Positions 56,423-64,000 of a stretch of DNA of 64,000 nucleotides are shown here, one piece after another (the first letter of the stretch is position 1; every line of letters starts with the position of its first letter). A program made the position numbers and the translations under genes. The DNA is from Clostridium zeae. Lineage in GTDB: Bacteria > Bacillota > Clostridia > Clostridiales > Clostridiaceae. The DNA lies in the NCBI RefSeq assembly GCF_017312485.1, contig NZ_BMBA01000001.1:608396-672395 (forward strand), written 5' to 3'. The notes under the pieces were generated by a model. It did no database searches. It was not told where the DNA came from and saw only the letters and a program-made list of their open reading frames with translations.

Positions 56423-58408
56423 TTAATATTTACCCTGCAAAATATTATTAATAATATTAGTTGCACTATCAGAAATGGTTGCACCTTCATAGGTTACAAC
56501 TAGCTGCTCTGGAAAATAATCATCATATACTTTCTGTTTTTCTATCCATCTGTTATCATAATCCGTTAAGCCTAGCATACCAAGATGTTCCCAATAGATT
56601 ACATTTCCACTTGGAAGAGTAACTGTAAAATCAGGCTCAATCCATTTACCATTTTTGTACTCCAGCTTAATTTCATACTCATAATCAATTCCTGCTTGTT
56701 GAAGTAAGTTTGATATAATAACTTCTGATTTACTACGCACTAAATCTCCTTTTGTTGTAGAATAAATTCTACCGAGCTGATGTTTATCTACTCCAAGATA
56801 TCTTCCTATTTCTTGATGTAGTTCATTTGAATAGATATTGTCATCAATTAGATAAACTAAATAATCCAAAAGTTCATGTTTATATACCCTTTTTTCTTCA
56901 ATAGATTTTTGAATTTTCTCCATATTTTCAGTAGTAATTTCCGCCTCTAAAACATCAATAACCAGTCTTCTGTCTAGTTGTTTTGATAATACTACTTCTT
57001 CATTTACAACACTTTCATAAGTCATAGTTACAATGGACTCAACCTTTTTAGCCGATTTTTTTACTGTTGAAATCAAGTTTTTAGTTTTAGTACAATTAAT
57101 AATATCTTGTAATTCATTATTTGTAGTTGCAGCTATACCTTTAAAGTCAGAAAATCCCTTGCATTTAACTTGAATTATACCCACATCAAGAAAATATGGA
57201 AAGCATAGTTGAACATCTTCATCTTCAAAGTAAGCTAACGTCTTTAATCCAATTTTATTACCTGTAATTTTGTGGTATGCTTCAATAAGTTTTTCTTCTT
57301 TAGGAAATGACGCATCTATAAAATATCTTCGCTTTACATCTATATTTTTGTTCGTGTATAGTAAATATGCATTAGCTGCATTACCATCTCTTGCGGCTCT
57401 TCCTACTTCTTGATAATATTGTTCAACTGACTCTGGTATCATAAAATGAATTACGGTTCTAATATCAGGTATATCAATCCCCATCCCAAATGCATTGGTT
57501 GCAAAAATAACATTAATTTCATTGTTTTTAAATTTATTGATTATATCTTTTCTTTCAGTTGCTGACATTTCGCCATGAAAACAAATAGATTTGTATCCTC
57601 TCTCTATAGCCTTTTCAGAAAGTTTCTCTACTCCACGTTCACTATCTATTCTATAAACATACACAAGAGTTTTGCTATTTCTATGAATTTTTAATAAGTC
57701 CCATAGTTTCTCTTCTTTTTCATCTTCCTTACTAAACTTCAAAACTTTAAGAGCTATTTCATTTCTCATAAGAAGATTGTCTTTGATGATATTGGATTTC
57801 AAAATTGAAAATTCATCGCAAATATCAAGTACTTCTTTAGGATTTAATGTTGCAGTTAAAGCTAACACCTTAGGTTGCTCATCTTCTGTATACACCTTTT
57901 GAATAAAATTAGGAATTCTTTTATAAAAAGGTCTAAAACTAGCTCCCCACTGACTAACACAATGTACCTCATCAATAGTAAATAAAGAAATATCTTCTTT
58001 TCTTTGAGTAATACAGTATTCAAACAGTCCATCTGTAGCTATTTTTTCAGGGCTTACAAAAATGAATTTAGGGTTAAATTTTCTATTTGCAAAATCCATT
58101 AATACTTTAGCTTGTTTTTTAGAATCCATACCACCATGAATTGTTAAAACTTCAAGGCCTTGTTCTCTTAACTTTTCAGATTGTTCGTCTATAAGAGCAA
58201 TTAAAGGTGAAATTACTATAGTTATTCCTTCAAGAATCAACCCTGACATCCAGTATATTAAAGACTTTCCTCCCCCTGTAGGCATAATACATAAAGTATT
58301 TCCATTGGACATAACATTAGATATTACTCTACTCTGAAAATCTTTTATACTAAATTGATTTGATAAGCTTGGAAAATACTGGGTAAACTTTGAATCAATA
58401 TTAAGCAT
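56423..58408 (-). CDS. RecQ-like DEAD/DEAH helicase with C-terminal nuclease-like domain
   Basis: The ~661-residue protein has RecQ helicase motifs: LCIMPTGGGKSLIYWM (Walker A), SLFTIDEVHCVSQWGASFRP (DEVH), VLALTATL, NVIFATNAFGMGIDIPDIRT, and EQYYQEVGRAARDG. RecQ zinc and HRDC domains are not seen. Instead the C-terminal ~120 residues read VRSKSEVIISNLLQQAGIDY, EPDFTVTLPSGNVIYWEHLG, a PD-(D/E)XK-like pattern. ATG 58408 was chosen for the GGAGG eight bases upstream. It overlaps the preceding gene by eight bases, so the two are coupled. A role in DNA repair or phage defence is inferred. Confidence 0.85.
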   Translation of the reverse strand: MLNIDSKFTQYFPSLSNQFSIKDFQSRVISNVMSNGNTLCIMPTGGGKSLIYWMSGLILEGITIVISPLIALIDEQSEKLREQGLEVLTIHGGMDSKKQAKVLMDFANRKFNPKFIFVSPEKIATDGLFEYCITQRKEDISLFTIDEVHCVSQWGASFRPFYKRIPNFIQKVYTEDEQPKVLALTATLNPKEVLDICDEFSILKSNIIKDNLLMRNEIALKVLKFSKEDEKEEKLWDLLKIHRNSKTLVYVYRIDSERGVEKLSEKAIERGYKSICFHGEMSATERKDIINKFKNNEINVIFATNAFGMGIDIPDIRTVIHFMIPESVEQYYQEVGRAARDGNAANAYLLYTNKNIDVKRRYFIDASFPKEEKLIEAYHKITGNKIGLKTLAYFEDEDVQLCFPYFLDVGIIQVKCKGFSDFKGIAATTNNELQDIINCTKTKNLISTVKKSAKKVESIVTMTYESVVNEEVVLSKQLDRRLVIDVLEAEITTENMEKIQKSIEEKRVYKHELLDYLVYLIDDNIYSNELHQEIGRYLGVDKHQLGRIYSTTKGDLVRSKSEVIISNLLQQAGIDYEYEIKLEYKNGKWIEPDFTVTLPSGNVIYWEHLGMLGLTDYDNRWIEKQKVYDDYFPEQLVVTYEGATISDSATNIINNILQGKY

Positions 58409-59387
58409 ATCCAAATCCTCCATCTCTAATTTGTTGTTTCAAAAAATTTATCTCTTCTTCATGTTGTTCAGCTATGAAACTTAAAAATGAATTAACGTAT
58501 ACATAGCGATAACTAGGGTCGAGATATACATCTAATTCCTTAGCTTTTTTATTTAATATTTGAAATATTTGATGTGCATAGAAAGTAAACAACTCATATG
58601 GATAAAAATAATTTTGTTGTGTTATTGACTTCTCTATATCAATCATTAAAAATTCTGAGTCTTGTATGCAATTAAATACTTTCTTATCTGTAAGGTACCA
58701 TAATGCCCATATTGCATCTCTACTACGATTAGGAAATAATGATGGATAAGCCTTATACATCATATGACTTTTTATACCACCACCTATTACTCCATAAACT
58801 GTGTAATCATCGGTATCTAAATCACTTAACTGTAAATCTTCATAATCATTTATTTCATCATATATTTCCTCATCGTAGAATTTTTCCTCATATTCTGTTG
58901 CAAAGTCAAACAGATTCCTTACCACAGTTAATAAATCTCCTGCATCCGAAATATTAAACTCATATCGATATTTATCTAATTCCTTTGCCCTTTTATTATG
59001 TAATGTAGCATGAATAATAGGGCACTCATTTCTCAAAACAGTAGATTTAAAATATGGAGGATTATCTTCGTACTCATCAAGTGATTCTTCATCAAAAATT
59101 GTCTCATACTTTGTCTTATCTTTTTCAAACTCAATTACTGATTCTATTGCAATAGTCTTGTATTTACGGGTTAAATCTATATTCTTTTTTTGCTTTGAAC
59201 CATCAACCCCAAGATTTCTCGCCACTTTCTGTATGGTTTCTTCTGAAACTGCATATCCTGCTTCAAGCTCAATAAAGTCCTTAAAATATGAAGTAAACTT
59301 GTTATTTATTACCTTAAGAACCTTATCTACATGCACTTTTTCATAACATACTGATTCAACTGAACGTTCTTCTTGATGTGTATACAT
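58401..59387 (-). CDS. unknown protein coupled to the RecQ-like helicase
   Basis: The 328-residue acidic, soluble protein has no domain I can name. The N-terminus (VCYEKVHVDKVLKVINNKFT) and EETIQKVARNLGVDGSK look helical. The middle holds ESLDEYEDNPPYFKSTVLRN and an Asp/Tyr-rich stretch (DEEIYDEINDYEDLQLSDLD). GVIGGGIKSHMMYKAYPSLF, NRSRDAIWALWYLTDKK, towards the end, is a conserved-looking core. ATG 59387 follows AAGGG; upstream GTG 59396 is less well placed. Overlap with the helicase gene implies a shared function. Confidence 0.7.
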   Translation of the reverse strand: MYTHQEERSVESVCYEKVHVDKVLKVINNKFTSYFKDFIELEAGYAVSEETIQKVARNLGVDGSKQKKNIDLTRKYKTIAIESVIEFEKDKTKYETIFDEESLDEYEDNPPYFKSTVLRNECPIIHATLHNKRAKELDKYRYEFNISDAGDLLTVVRNLFDFATEYEEKFYDEEIYDEINDYEDLQLSDLDTDDYTVYGVIGGGIKSHMMYKAYPSLFPNRSRDAIWALWYLTDKKVFNCIQDSEFLMIDIEKSITQQNYFYPYELFTFYAHQIFQILNKKAKELDVYLDPSYRYVYVNSFLSFIAEQHEEEINFLKQQIRDGGFGYA

Positions 59388-59433
59388 AATAATCACCCTT
59401 CCTATCCATAGTTTAATTTATTGGCTCATCAAT

Positions 59434-59799
59434 TTATTTCTTCAGAATCTTAATAAATTTATTCCAGTATGGTGGATATTCATTACTGCCACACTTGCTG
59501 ATTTTATTACGATGAGGAAATCTTATCACAAGCTCCCACTGAGTTCCGTCACATATATCGTTATCGTAATATTTATGTTTCCAACAGGCTATTTCCAAAG
59601 AAGTTAGTTCTTCCATAAAAGCGAGCCACTGTTCTGATATCAAAGGTATTTCTTTTAATGCTATATCTAGATGCATATTTATTTCATTCTTAGGATGTTT
59701 CAAGTCAGCATACATTCCACCTGGAGCTTTTGCATATCTTATTACTTTATTTTTTCTTTGACATATCAGTTTCCCTCTTAATTCTTTGTAATGCACCAT
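59434..59799 (-). CDS. hypothetical protein of the RecQ-like cluster
   Basis: The 121-residue frame has a C-terminal segment (CDGTQWELVIRFPHRNKISK, then CGSNEYPPYWNKFIKI) of a pattern common in uncharacterised proteins. The N-terminal ~18 codons overlap the preceding gene in another frame and no ribosome binding site is seen at ATG 59799. The true start may be further in, for example Met29, or translation may be coupled. It ends 47 bases before the gene encoding the 328-residue protein. No function is assigned. Confidence 0.6.
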   Translation of the reverse strand: MVHYKELRGKLICQRKNKVIRYAKAPGGMYADLKHPKNEINMHLDIALKEIPLISEQWLAFMEELTSLEIACWKHKYYDNDICDGTQWELVIRFPHRNKISKCGSNEYPPYWNKFIKILKK

Positions 59800-60076
59800 T
59801 TAGTATAAGTATGCTATCAATATCTACGTCTTTAATCCTACAATAATATTCTAGAAATTCTCTAGAAATCATTTCTCTTGAAGTACCTTTTTTTATTTCA
59901 TAAATCTTCTTAAGCACATGAGCAGCTTGAATATCTAGATTCTTGCCAACCTCTACTATTTGACCTCTATCAAAAAATTTGTATTTTACTGCTTCACTAC
60001 ATAATTCCAAATTTTTAAGAATATAAACTAATCCCTTTTTAGTTGATAATTTAAGCTTTACTGGGATTAAATTCAT
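59747..60076 (-). CDS. hypothetical helical protein, first gene of the RecQ-like cluster
   Basis: The 109-residue, mostly helical protein includes LSTKKGLVYILKNLELCSEA, VKYKFFDRGQIVEVGKNLDI and EMISREFLEYYCRI. No family is recognised. The ribosome binding site is weak (AGGAA directly before the ATG). Its last 53 bases overlap the next gene in another frame. It begins the co-directional run down to the helicase and is 100 bases from the UvrD-like gene upstream, a gap with no clear terminator. Confidence 0.6.
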   Translation of the reverse strand: MNLIPVKLKLSTKKGLVYILKNLELCSEAVKYKFFDRGQIVEVGKNLDIQAAHVLKKIYEIKKGTSREMISREFLEYYCRIKDVDIDSILILNGALQRIKRETDMSKKK

Positions 60077-60176
60077 TTCCTATTTTTAATTTTTATGTTT
60101 CCAAAATCTTTTACAGTTACTGTATATTTATAAAAGTACAATTTATAAATACTTAGATTTCTTAGATATTCTGATC

Positions 60177-62612
60177 TTAAGATCTTTTTAACACTCCCAC
60201 AGCCACTCCCAATATACTCATCTGCCCCTCACTAACCTGTATAGGCTCATAACTAGGATTTTCTGGCATTAGAAGTATGGTATCTCCCATCTTTACGAAT
60301 CTTTTCAAAGTGGTATTTCCATCTAAATCCACTGCAGCGATTTCATAATTATTAGCAGTATTTTGCTGCCTTATAACTACTATATCTCCATTGCATATAT
60401 TAGCATTTATCATGCTGTCACCCTTTACCTTGACCATATAGGTATTGTTAGAACTTCCGACCCACTTTTGTGGAAGGTAGAATTCTTCTTCTACAGAGGA
60501 ATTAATAAGTATTGGATCTCCTGCTGCTATGGAGCTGAAAACATTCATTCTTTTTATCTCATTTTCAGGGAATACATAGGAGTTATCTATTATGATTTCT
60601 TTGATACTGTTACAGTCTCTTGTAAACTTTGAAACCTGACTAGTCTTTAGATCAACATAAGTGTATTCCTCTAGGGATGATGGAAGCATTGAGGTTTGGA
60701 AAACTTCTATGTCATCTACTATCTCAAGATTTCTATTGATGATAATTAAATCAACTCCATCGGTTGCTATACCATACTGACAAGTTGATGATGCACTTAT
60801 GTAACTTTTAAGCTGCTCTAGGCAGTTTACTAGTCCAAAACCTTTTCTTTTTACTTCAACAAATATGTATGGAGTCTTAACATTGTTTTTATATATGTTC
60901 ACAGCTACATCAACAAAACCTACCTTGGAAAATAAGTTCACCTGCTGCTCTATATTTATTAAGTTTAGAGGATATTTATAGCTTTCCTTTAGCTCATTTA
61001 TAACCCATTGTCTTATCTTTTCTTCATAGGAATATACATCTTTAATCTTTTCCTTAAAATTGTAGTTTTCCTGTCTTATATGATAAAAACTTCTCATTAA
61101 GGTGTTATCTGAATACTTTAAAAATCTTGGGTCTATATCTAATATGAACTTTGAAGGTGTGCCATCACAGGTTAGGTATAGTCTTTCTGTGGCTCTGGTC
61201 ATACCAACGTACATAAGCTTTCTTTCTCTGGATTCAAGAAGATCTTCGTCATCTATTGTTACACTTTTTAGTGGCATATACTTTGAATTAAGTCCGATTA
61301 TAATAACAACCTTAAACTCTAACCCCTTAATAGAATGCATGGTTAATAGCTTTACTTTGTCATCTCCAAATTCATAACCATCGGATTTTGACATAAGTTT
61401 ATTAGGGATTTTATTATCTTCTAAAAAATTCTTAAATTCACTTATCTGCTCATTAGTCCTTGCAACTACGGCAATATCACCATAATTATATTTATCCTTA
61501 AGCTCTGTTAGGAGCTTTACTACATAGTTTTCTTCCTGTTTCTTATCTTCAAAAACTCTAAACACAGGGTAATGCCCCTGTTTATCAAGCAGTGAAGGTT
61601 TAACAAAGTTCTCATCTTCAATTATCTGAGTATCCTTTTCCAGTAGTGAATAAGCTGCTTCAGCTATCTGTGTTGTGGTTCTATAGTTCTTTGATAGCGA
61701 ATTACTTCTTCCTTTAACATCAAAGCCAACGGATGCAAAGCTTCTTCCCTTTACTAGCCAGGATTGAGGATATATACTCTGTGCTGTATCTGCCACAAAG
61801 GTTATTGAGGAATATTCCTTGTTGCTTATTATATTGTTCAAAAATTCTAACTGAACTCTAGTAAGATCCTGACTTTCATCTACGATTATATGGGCATACT
61901 TTTTATAAAAGGATTTCTTAGATTGCTCCAAAGCAAAAAGAGACATGTCATGAAAATCAACTTTATTTTCTGCTCTTAAAGATTTGTTGTATGCTTCCAT
62001 AACCTTAAAGATAGCAGCTCTTGATTTAGAATTCTTCTGAAGCTTCTGAGGACCATCTGCCTTTTGAGCAGACATTCTTCCCAGTCTATCTGCTTCTTGA
62101 TATTCTTCAATATGTAAATACTTGCAAGCCTTAATCCAACCAATCTCCTCCATTATAAAAGGAAGATAATTAAGCTCTAAAAACTTAACCTCCACAGCCT
62201 CTTTTTTCACTTCTGCCATAGCTTTTATAATATGATTAACTAGGTTATTTCTCTTGCCTTCAACTTCTAAGTTTAACTTATTTGCCTTACAGAACTCCTT
62301 AAAATAAACATACATCAAAGAGTCAATATTCTTTATATCAACCTTTTTATTATCCGATTGAAAAAGAGACATCTGCTCTTCTTCCCTATCCTTTTGAACC
62401 TTTTCATATACATATTTTATATAGCTTATAAGACTCTTATTGTAAGTAACCATAAGAACCTTATCACTATCATCTATACAATAATGCTCCATCAAAAAAG
62501 GTATTCGATTAACTGCCACTGTAGTCTTTCCAGAACCAGCTACACCTCTTATCAAGGAATGTCCTGCTGGCTTACTTTGCACAAGCTTCTTTTGTTCAAC
62601 ATTAAGCTGCAT
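60177..62612 (-). CDS. UvrD-like helicase fused to HsdR_N-type nuclease and LexA-like S24 autoprotease domains
   Basis: The 811-residue protein has three parts. Residues 1-~490 are a superfamily 1 UvrD/Rep helicase: LIRGVAGSGKTTVAVNRI (Walker A), HIIVDESQDLTRVQLEF (motif II), SLSKNYRTTTQIAEAA, LLTMHSIKGLEFKVVIIIGL and LMYVGMTRATERL. Residues ~525-650 resemble HsdR_N PD-(D/E)XK nucleases, with FVDVAVNIYKNNVKTPYIFV then EVKRKG (Asp ... Glu-x-Lys). Residues ~690-811 are an S24 peptidase: cleavage site SIAAGDPILI (Ala697-Gly698), VKVKGDSMINANICNGDIVV (Ser733), NTTLKRFVKMGD (Lys770). Ser-Lys spacing is 37, as in LexA. GAGGAG precedes the ATG. It follows the NERD gene by 15 bases. Confidence 0.92.
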   Translation of the reverse strand: MQLNVEQKKLVQSKPAGHSLIRGVAGSGKTTVAVNRIPFLMEHYCIDDSDKVLMVTYNKSLISYIKYVYEKVQKDREEEQMSLFQSDNKKVDIKNIDSLMYVYFKEFCKANKLNLEVEGKRNNLVNHIIKAMAEVKKEAVEVKFLELNYLPFIMEEIGWIKACKYLHIEEYQEADRLGRMSAQKADGPQKLQKNSKSRAAIFKVMEAYNKSLRAENKVDFHDMSLFALEQSKKSFYKKYAHIIVDESQDLTRVQLEFLNNIISNKEYSSITFVADTAQSIYPQSWLVKGRSFASVGFDVKGRSNSLSKNYRTTTQIAEAAYSLLEKDTQIIEDENFVKPSLLDKQGHYPVFRVFEDKKQEENYVVKLLTELKDKYNYGDIAVVARTNEQISEFKNFLEDNKIPNKLMSKSDGYEFGDDKVKLLTMHSIKGLEFKVVIIIGLNSKYMPLKSVTIDDEDLLESRERKLMYVGMTRATERLYLTCDGTPSKFILDIDPRFLKYSDNTLMRSFYHIRQENYNFKEKIKDVYSYEEKIRQWVINELKESYKYPLNLINIEQQVNLFSKVGFVDVAVNIYKNNVKTPYIFVEVKRKGFGLVNCLEQLKSYISASSTCQYGIATDGVDLIIINRNLEIVDDIEVFQTSMLPSSLEEYTYVDLKTSQVSKFTRDCNSIKEIIIDNSYVFPENEIKRMNVFSSIAAGDPILINSSVEEEFYLPQKWVGSSNNTYMVKVKGDSMINANICNGDIVVIRQQNTANNYEIAAVDLDGNTTLKRFVKMGDTILLMPENPSYEPIQVSEGQMSILGVAVGVLKRS

Positions 62613-62627
62613 AATTAATACTCCTCA

Positions 62628-63695
62628 CTAATCATTAATTATCTTTAATATATCTTCTCCGTACTTGTCCACCTTCACTGGACCAAAGCCCTTAACCTTT
62701 AAAAGCTCTTCCTTAGTTCTAGGCATTGCCTTTAGTATTCTATCTAATTCCTCATTATTAAACACATAATATGGAGGAATCTTACTGCTAGTAGCAATTG
62801 CAGTTCTATAAGTCTTTAATGCATTTGAGATATACTCTATATCAATCTTATTTGAAGTCTCTTTAACTGGCACTGTTCTTAAACTTGCTGCTGCTTCACT
62901 TTTAGCTTCTTCTATTTTTTCTACTTCAGTTATATTGAACTTTAAAGCATAATCAGTTTCTTGGGGATTATGAAGCTGCTTAAATCTTTCAGCTATAACT
63001 AAAGTTAACTTTTCATCTATTCCCTGATAAGTTGTCTTTTCAATAATTTCCTTAAGCTTTGTATTTATTAAATCAAACTTAAATACCTTATCTAATATGT
63101 CCTCACTACACTCTTTAAAATTCAATGTAGCCTTAGGATTAGTAAATACAACCATTGAGTATATAGGCATATTAACTATGTTAAACTCATCTTTCAGAAC
63201 ACTTTTTATAAATGTCTCAGATTTTCTATTTTGCTCCAAAGGACTATAAATACCTTCCTTATGCCACTTGTCCCCTTTTTTCATCCATCTAGAAAAGCTT
63301 CCTTGTTTATCTATCTCAATATTACCTTGCATGCTCTTAACTTTAACTACACATAAAAATCTATTTGTTAAACATAAAAAATCTATATTAGTTCCTTGCT
63401 CCTGCACCTTAAGCTTCAAGTCATACAATCCATAAAAAGGCACTGATGAATTCTTAAGTTCATAATAAACCTTGCTTAAGCCATCTTGAACATACTTTTG
63501 AAGATTAAGCTCATTTTCAAGTTTCTTTCTAGTATTTTCGTTGCTTATATTATCTGAAAGCCTCTTAAGCTCTTTAATTTCATTTCTTTCTATATCAAAA
63601 TCCTTAAGAAATATTGGCGTATTTATGCTTTTCATAAGCTTATCTTCGGATGTTTCACCAAATAACCCCTTTTTAAGTGAATCAAGAATCCCCAT
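62628..63695 (-). CDS. NERD and HRDC domain protein
   Basis: The ~355-residue protein has a nuclease-related domain (residues ~85-175): LKVQEQGTNIDFLCLTNRFL, CVVKVKSMQGNIEIDKQG. It ends in an HRDC nucleic-acid-binding domain (NALKTYRTAIATSSKIPPYY, ELDRILKAMPRTKEELLKVK, GFGPVKVDKYG). In most NERD proteins the core reads E-V-K; here it is K-V-K, so the catalytic Glu is missing and DNA cleavage is doubtful. ATG 63695 was chosen for GGAGGG six bases upstream. It is first in a two-gene operon with the UvrD-nuclease-S24 fusion, probably as its DNA-targeting partner. Confidence 0.88.
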   Translation of the reverse strand: MGILDSLKKGLFGETSEDKLMKSINTPIFLKDFDIERNEIKELKRLSDNISNENTRKKLENELNLQKYVQDGLSKVYYELKNSSVPFYGLYDLKLKVQEQGTNIDFLCLTNRFLCVVKVKSMQGNIEIDKQGSFSRWMKKGDKWHKEGIYSPLEQNRKSETFIKSVLKDEFNIVNMPIYSMVVFTNPKATLNFKECSEDILDKVFKFDLINTKLKEIIEKTTYQGIDEKLTLVIAERFKQLHNPQETDYALKFNITEVEKIEEAKSEAAASLRTVPVKETSNKIDIEYISNALKTYRTAIATSSKIPPYYVFNNEELDRILKAMPRTKEELLKVKGFGPVKVDKYGEDILKIIND

Positions 63696-63783
63696 TATGC
63701 CCTCCAAATTTAGAAATTTTATTAAATTATAACATATTTATATATAATTTTACAGATTGTGTATTTATTTTATAATATCTATT

Positions 63784-63813
63784 ATAAAAAAGAACCTTGA
63801 TTTCTCAAGATTC
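63784..63813 (-). terminator. terminator of a transcript entering from the right edge
   Basis: AGAATCTTGA, GAAA and TCAAGGTTCT form a hairpin followed on the minus strand by TTTTT, directly over the stop codon of the fragment next to it. Confidence 0.7.
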
Positions 63814-63933
63814 TAAATTCGTATTTACCCTAATCATATTCATGTTTTCTAACTTTATTTTTTGTTCTTTTGCTATTTTTATGAGCAACTCCCGATTTTC
63901 TTGTTTTATTTTTTCCCTTATATTACACTTGGA
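63805..63933 (-). other. open C-terminal stretch of an unknown helical protein
   Basis: The minus strand is open from 63933 to a stop at 63805-63807 and reads IREKIKQENRELLIKIAKEQ, KIKLENMNMIRVNTNLES. It is coiled-coil-like and has no start codon; a stop lies just upstream in frame. With the terminator after it, it may be the end of a gene broken by a frameshift, the rest lying beyond 64000. No other feature is seen in 63708-64000. Confidence 0.35.
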
Positions 63934-64000
63934 TTACATTTTCTATTTCATATTCATAGTATCTGTGCAAAAAACTGTAGGACTACTTACATAATGCTCT

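Noticed and set aside
60177..62612. A lexA repressor gene
   Set aside because: The S24 part is complete but lies at the end of a helicase-nuclease; there is no LexA winged helix.
63708..64000. An SOS box controlling the NERD/UvrD-S24 operon
   Set aside because: I looked for GAAC-N4-GTTC upstream of the NERD gene and found none in the visible sequence.

Overview
The window is AT-rich DNA with short intergenic gaps, strong AGGAGG-type ribosome binding sites, factor-independent terminators, a clostridial-type cyclic-di-GMP-I riboswitch, a spore-coat-type multicopper oxidase, an oxygen-sensitive hybrid-cluster protein remnant and PTS sugar operons. Together these point to a Clostridium-like, spore-forming, saccharolytic anaerobe of the Bacillota. 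This is inferred from gene content and codon use; no rRNA or tRNA gene is present to confirm it.

Layout. 0-7 kb: small stand-alone genes with their regulators (GNAT, metallo-beta-lactamase-fold hydrolase/Lrp, HxlR/quinone oxidoreductase, alpha/beta hydrolase, HutD, VanZ). 7.5-10.9 kb: a mannose-class PTS operon with a DUF956 gene. 11.4-16.9 kb: a CotA-like oxidase with an unusual C-terminal extension, then a secreted leucine-rich-repeat protein behind a c-di-GMP riboswitch. 17-18.8 kb: a ferredoxin-nitroreductase and a MarR regulator that share a palindromic site. 18.9-29.5 kb: polysaccharide genes (GH43, GH88, DUF2264, AraC) around a two-component system with a phospholipid-methyltransferase-like gene and a TVP38 membrane protein; the last two share an operator-like sequence. 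29.8-31.6 kb: a ketopantoate-reductase-like gene and a divergent TetR with two palindromic operators.

31.7-48 kb is an accessory, decaying region. It holds two Rpn/DUF4351 nuclease paralogues, each with a one-base homopolymer indel and each preceded by a LexA-box-like palindrome. It also holds two further Rpn fragments, one fused to an Hcp remnant, a frameshifted phage-type Dam methylase, and remnants of a thioesterase, a radical SAM protein and an unknown gene. Between them lie intact genes: DUF2089/SHOCT-like operon, RCC1-repeat protein, beta-family protein, DEDDh exonuclease-BRCT, J-like/Hsp70 pair. 48-51 kb: a sugar reductase, a LUD protein and an XRE-membrane protein operon behind a 20-bp-periodic repeat array. 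51.9-56.4 kb: a textbook licT-bglP-bglH beta-glucoside operon with two RAT/terminator antitermination sites.

56.4-63.7 kb is the most interesting block: six co-directional genes. A RecQ-like helicase with a C-terminal nuclease-like domain is encoded with three unknown proteins. Next to them is a two-gene unit: a NERD-HRDC protein and an 811-residue UvrD-like helicase fused to an HsdR_N-type nuclease domain and a complete LexA-like S24 autoprotease. Cleavage Ala-Gly, Ser and Lys all sit at LexA spacing. This looks like a DNA-damage-triggered, possibly defensive, helicase-nuclease.
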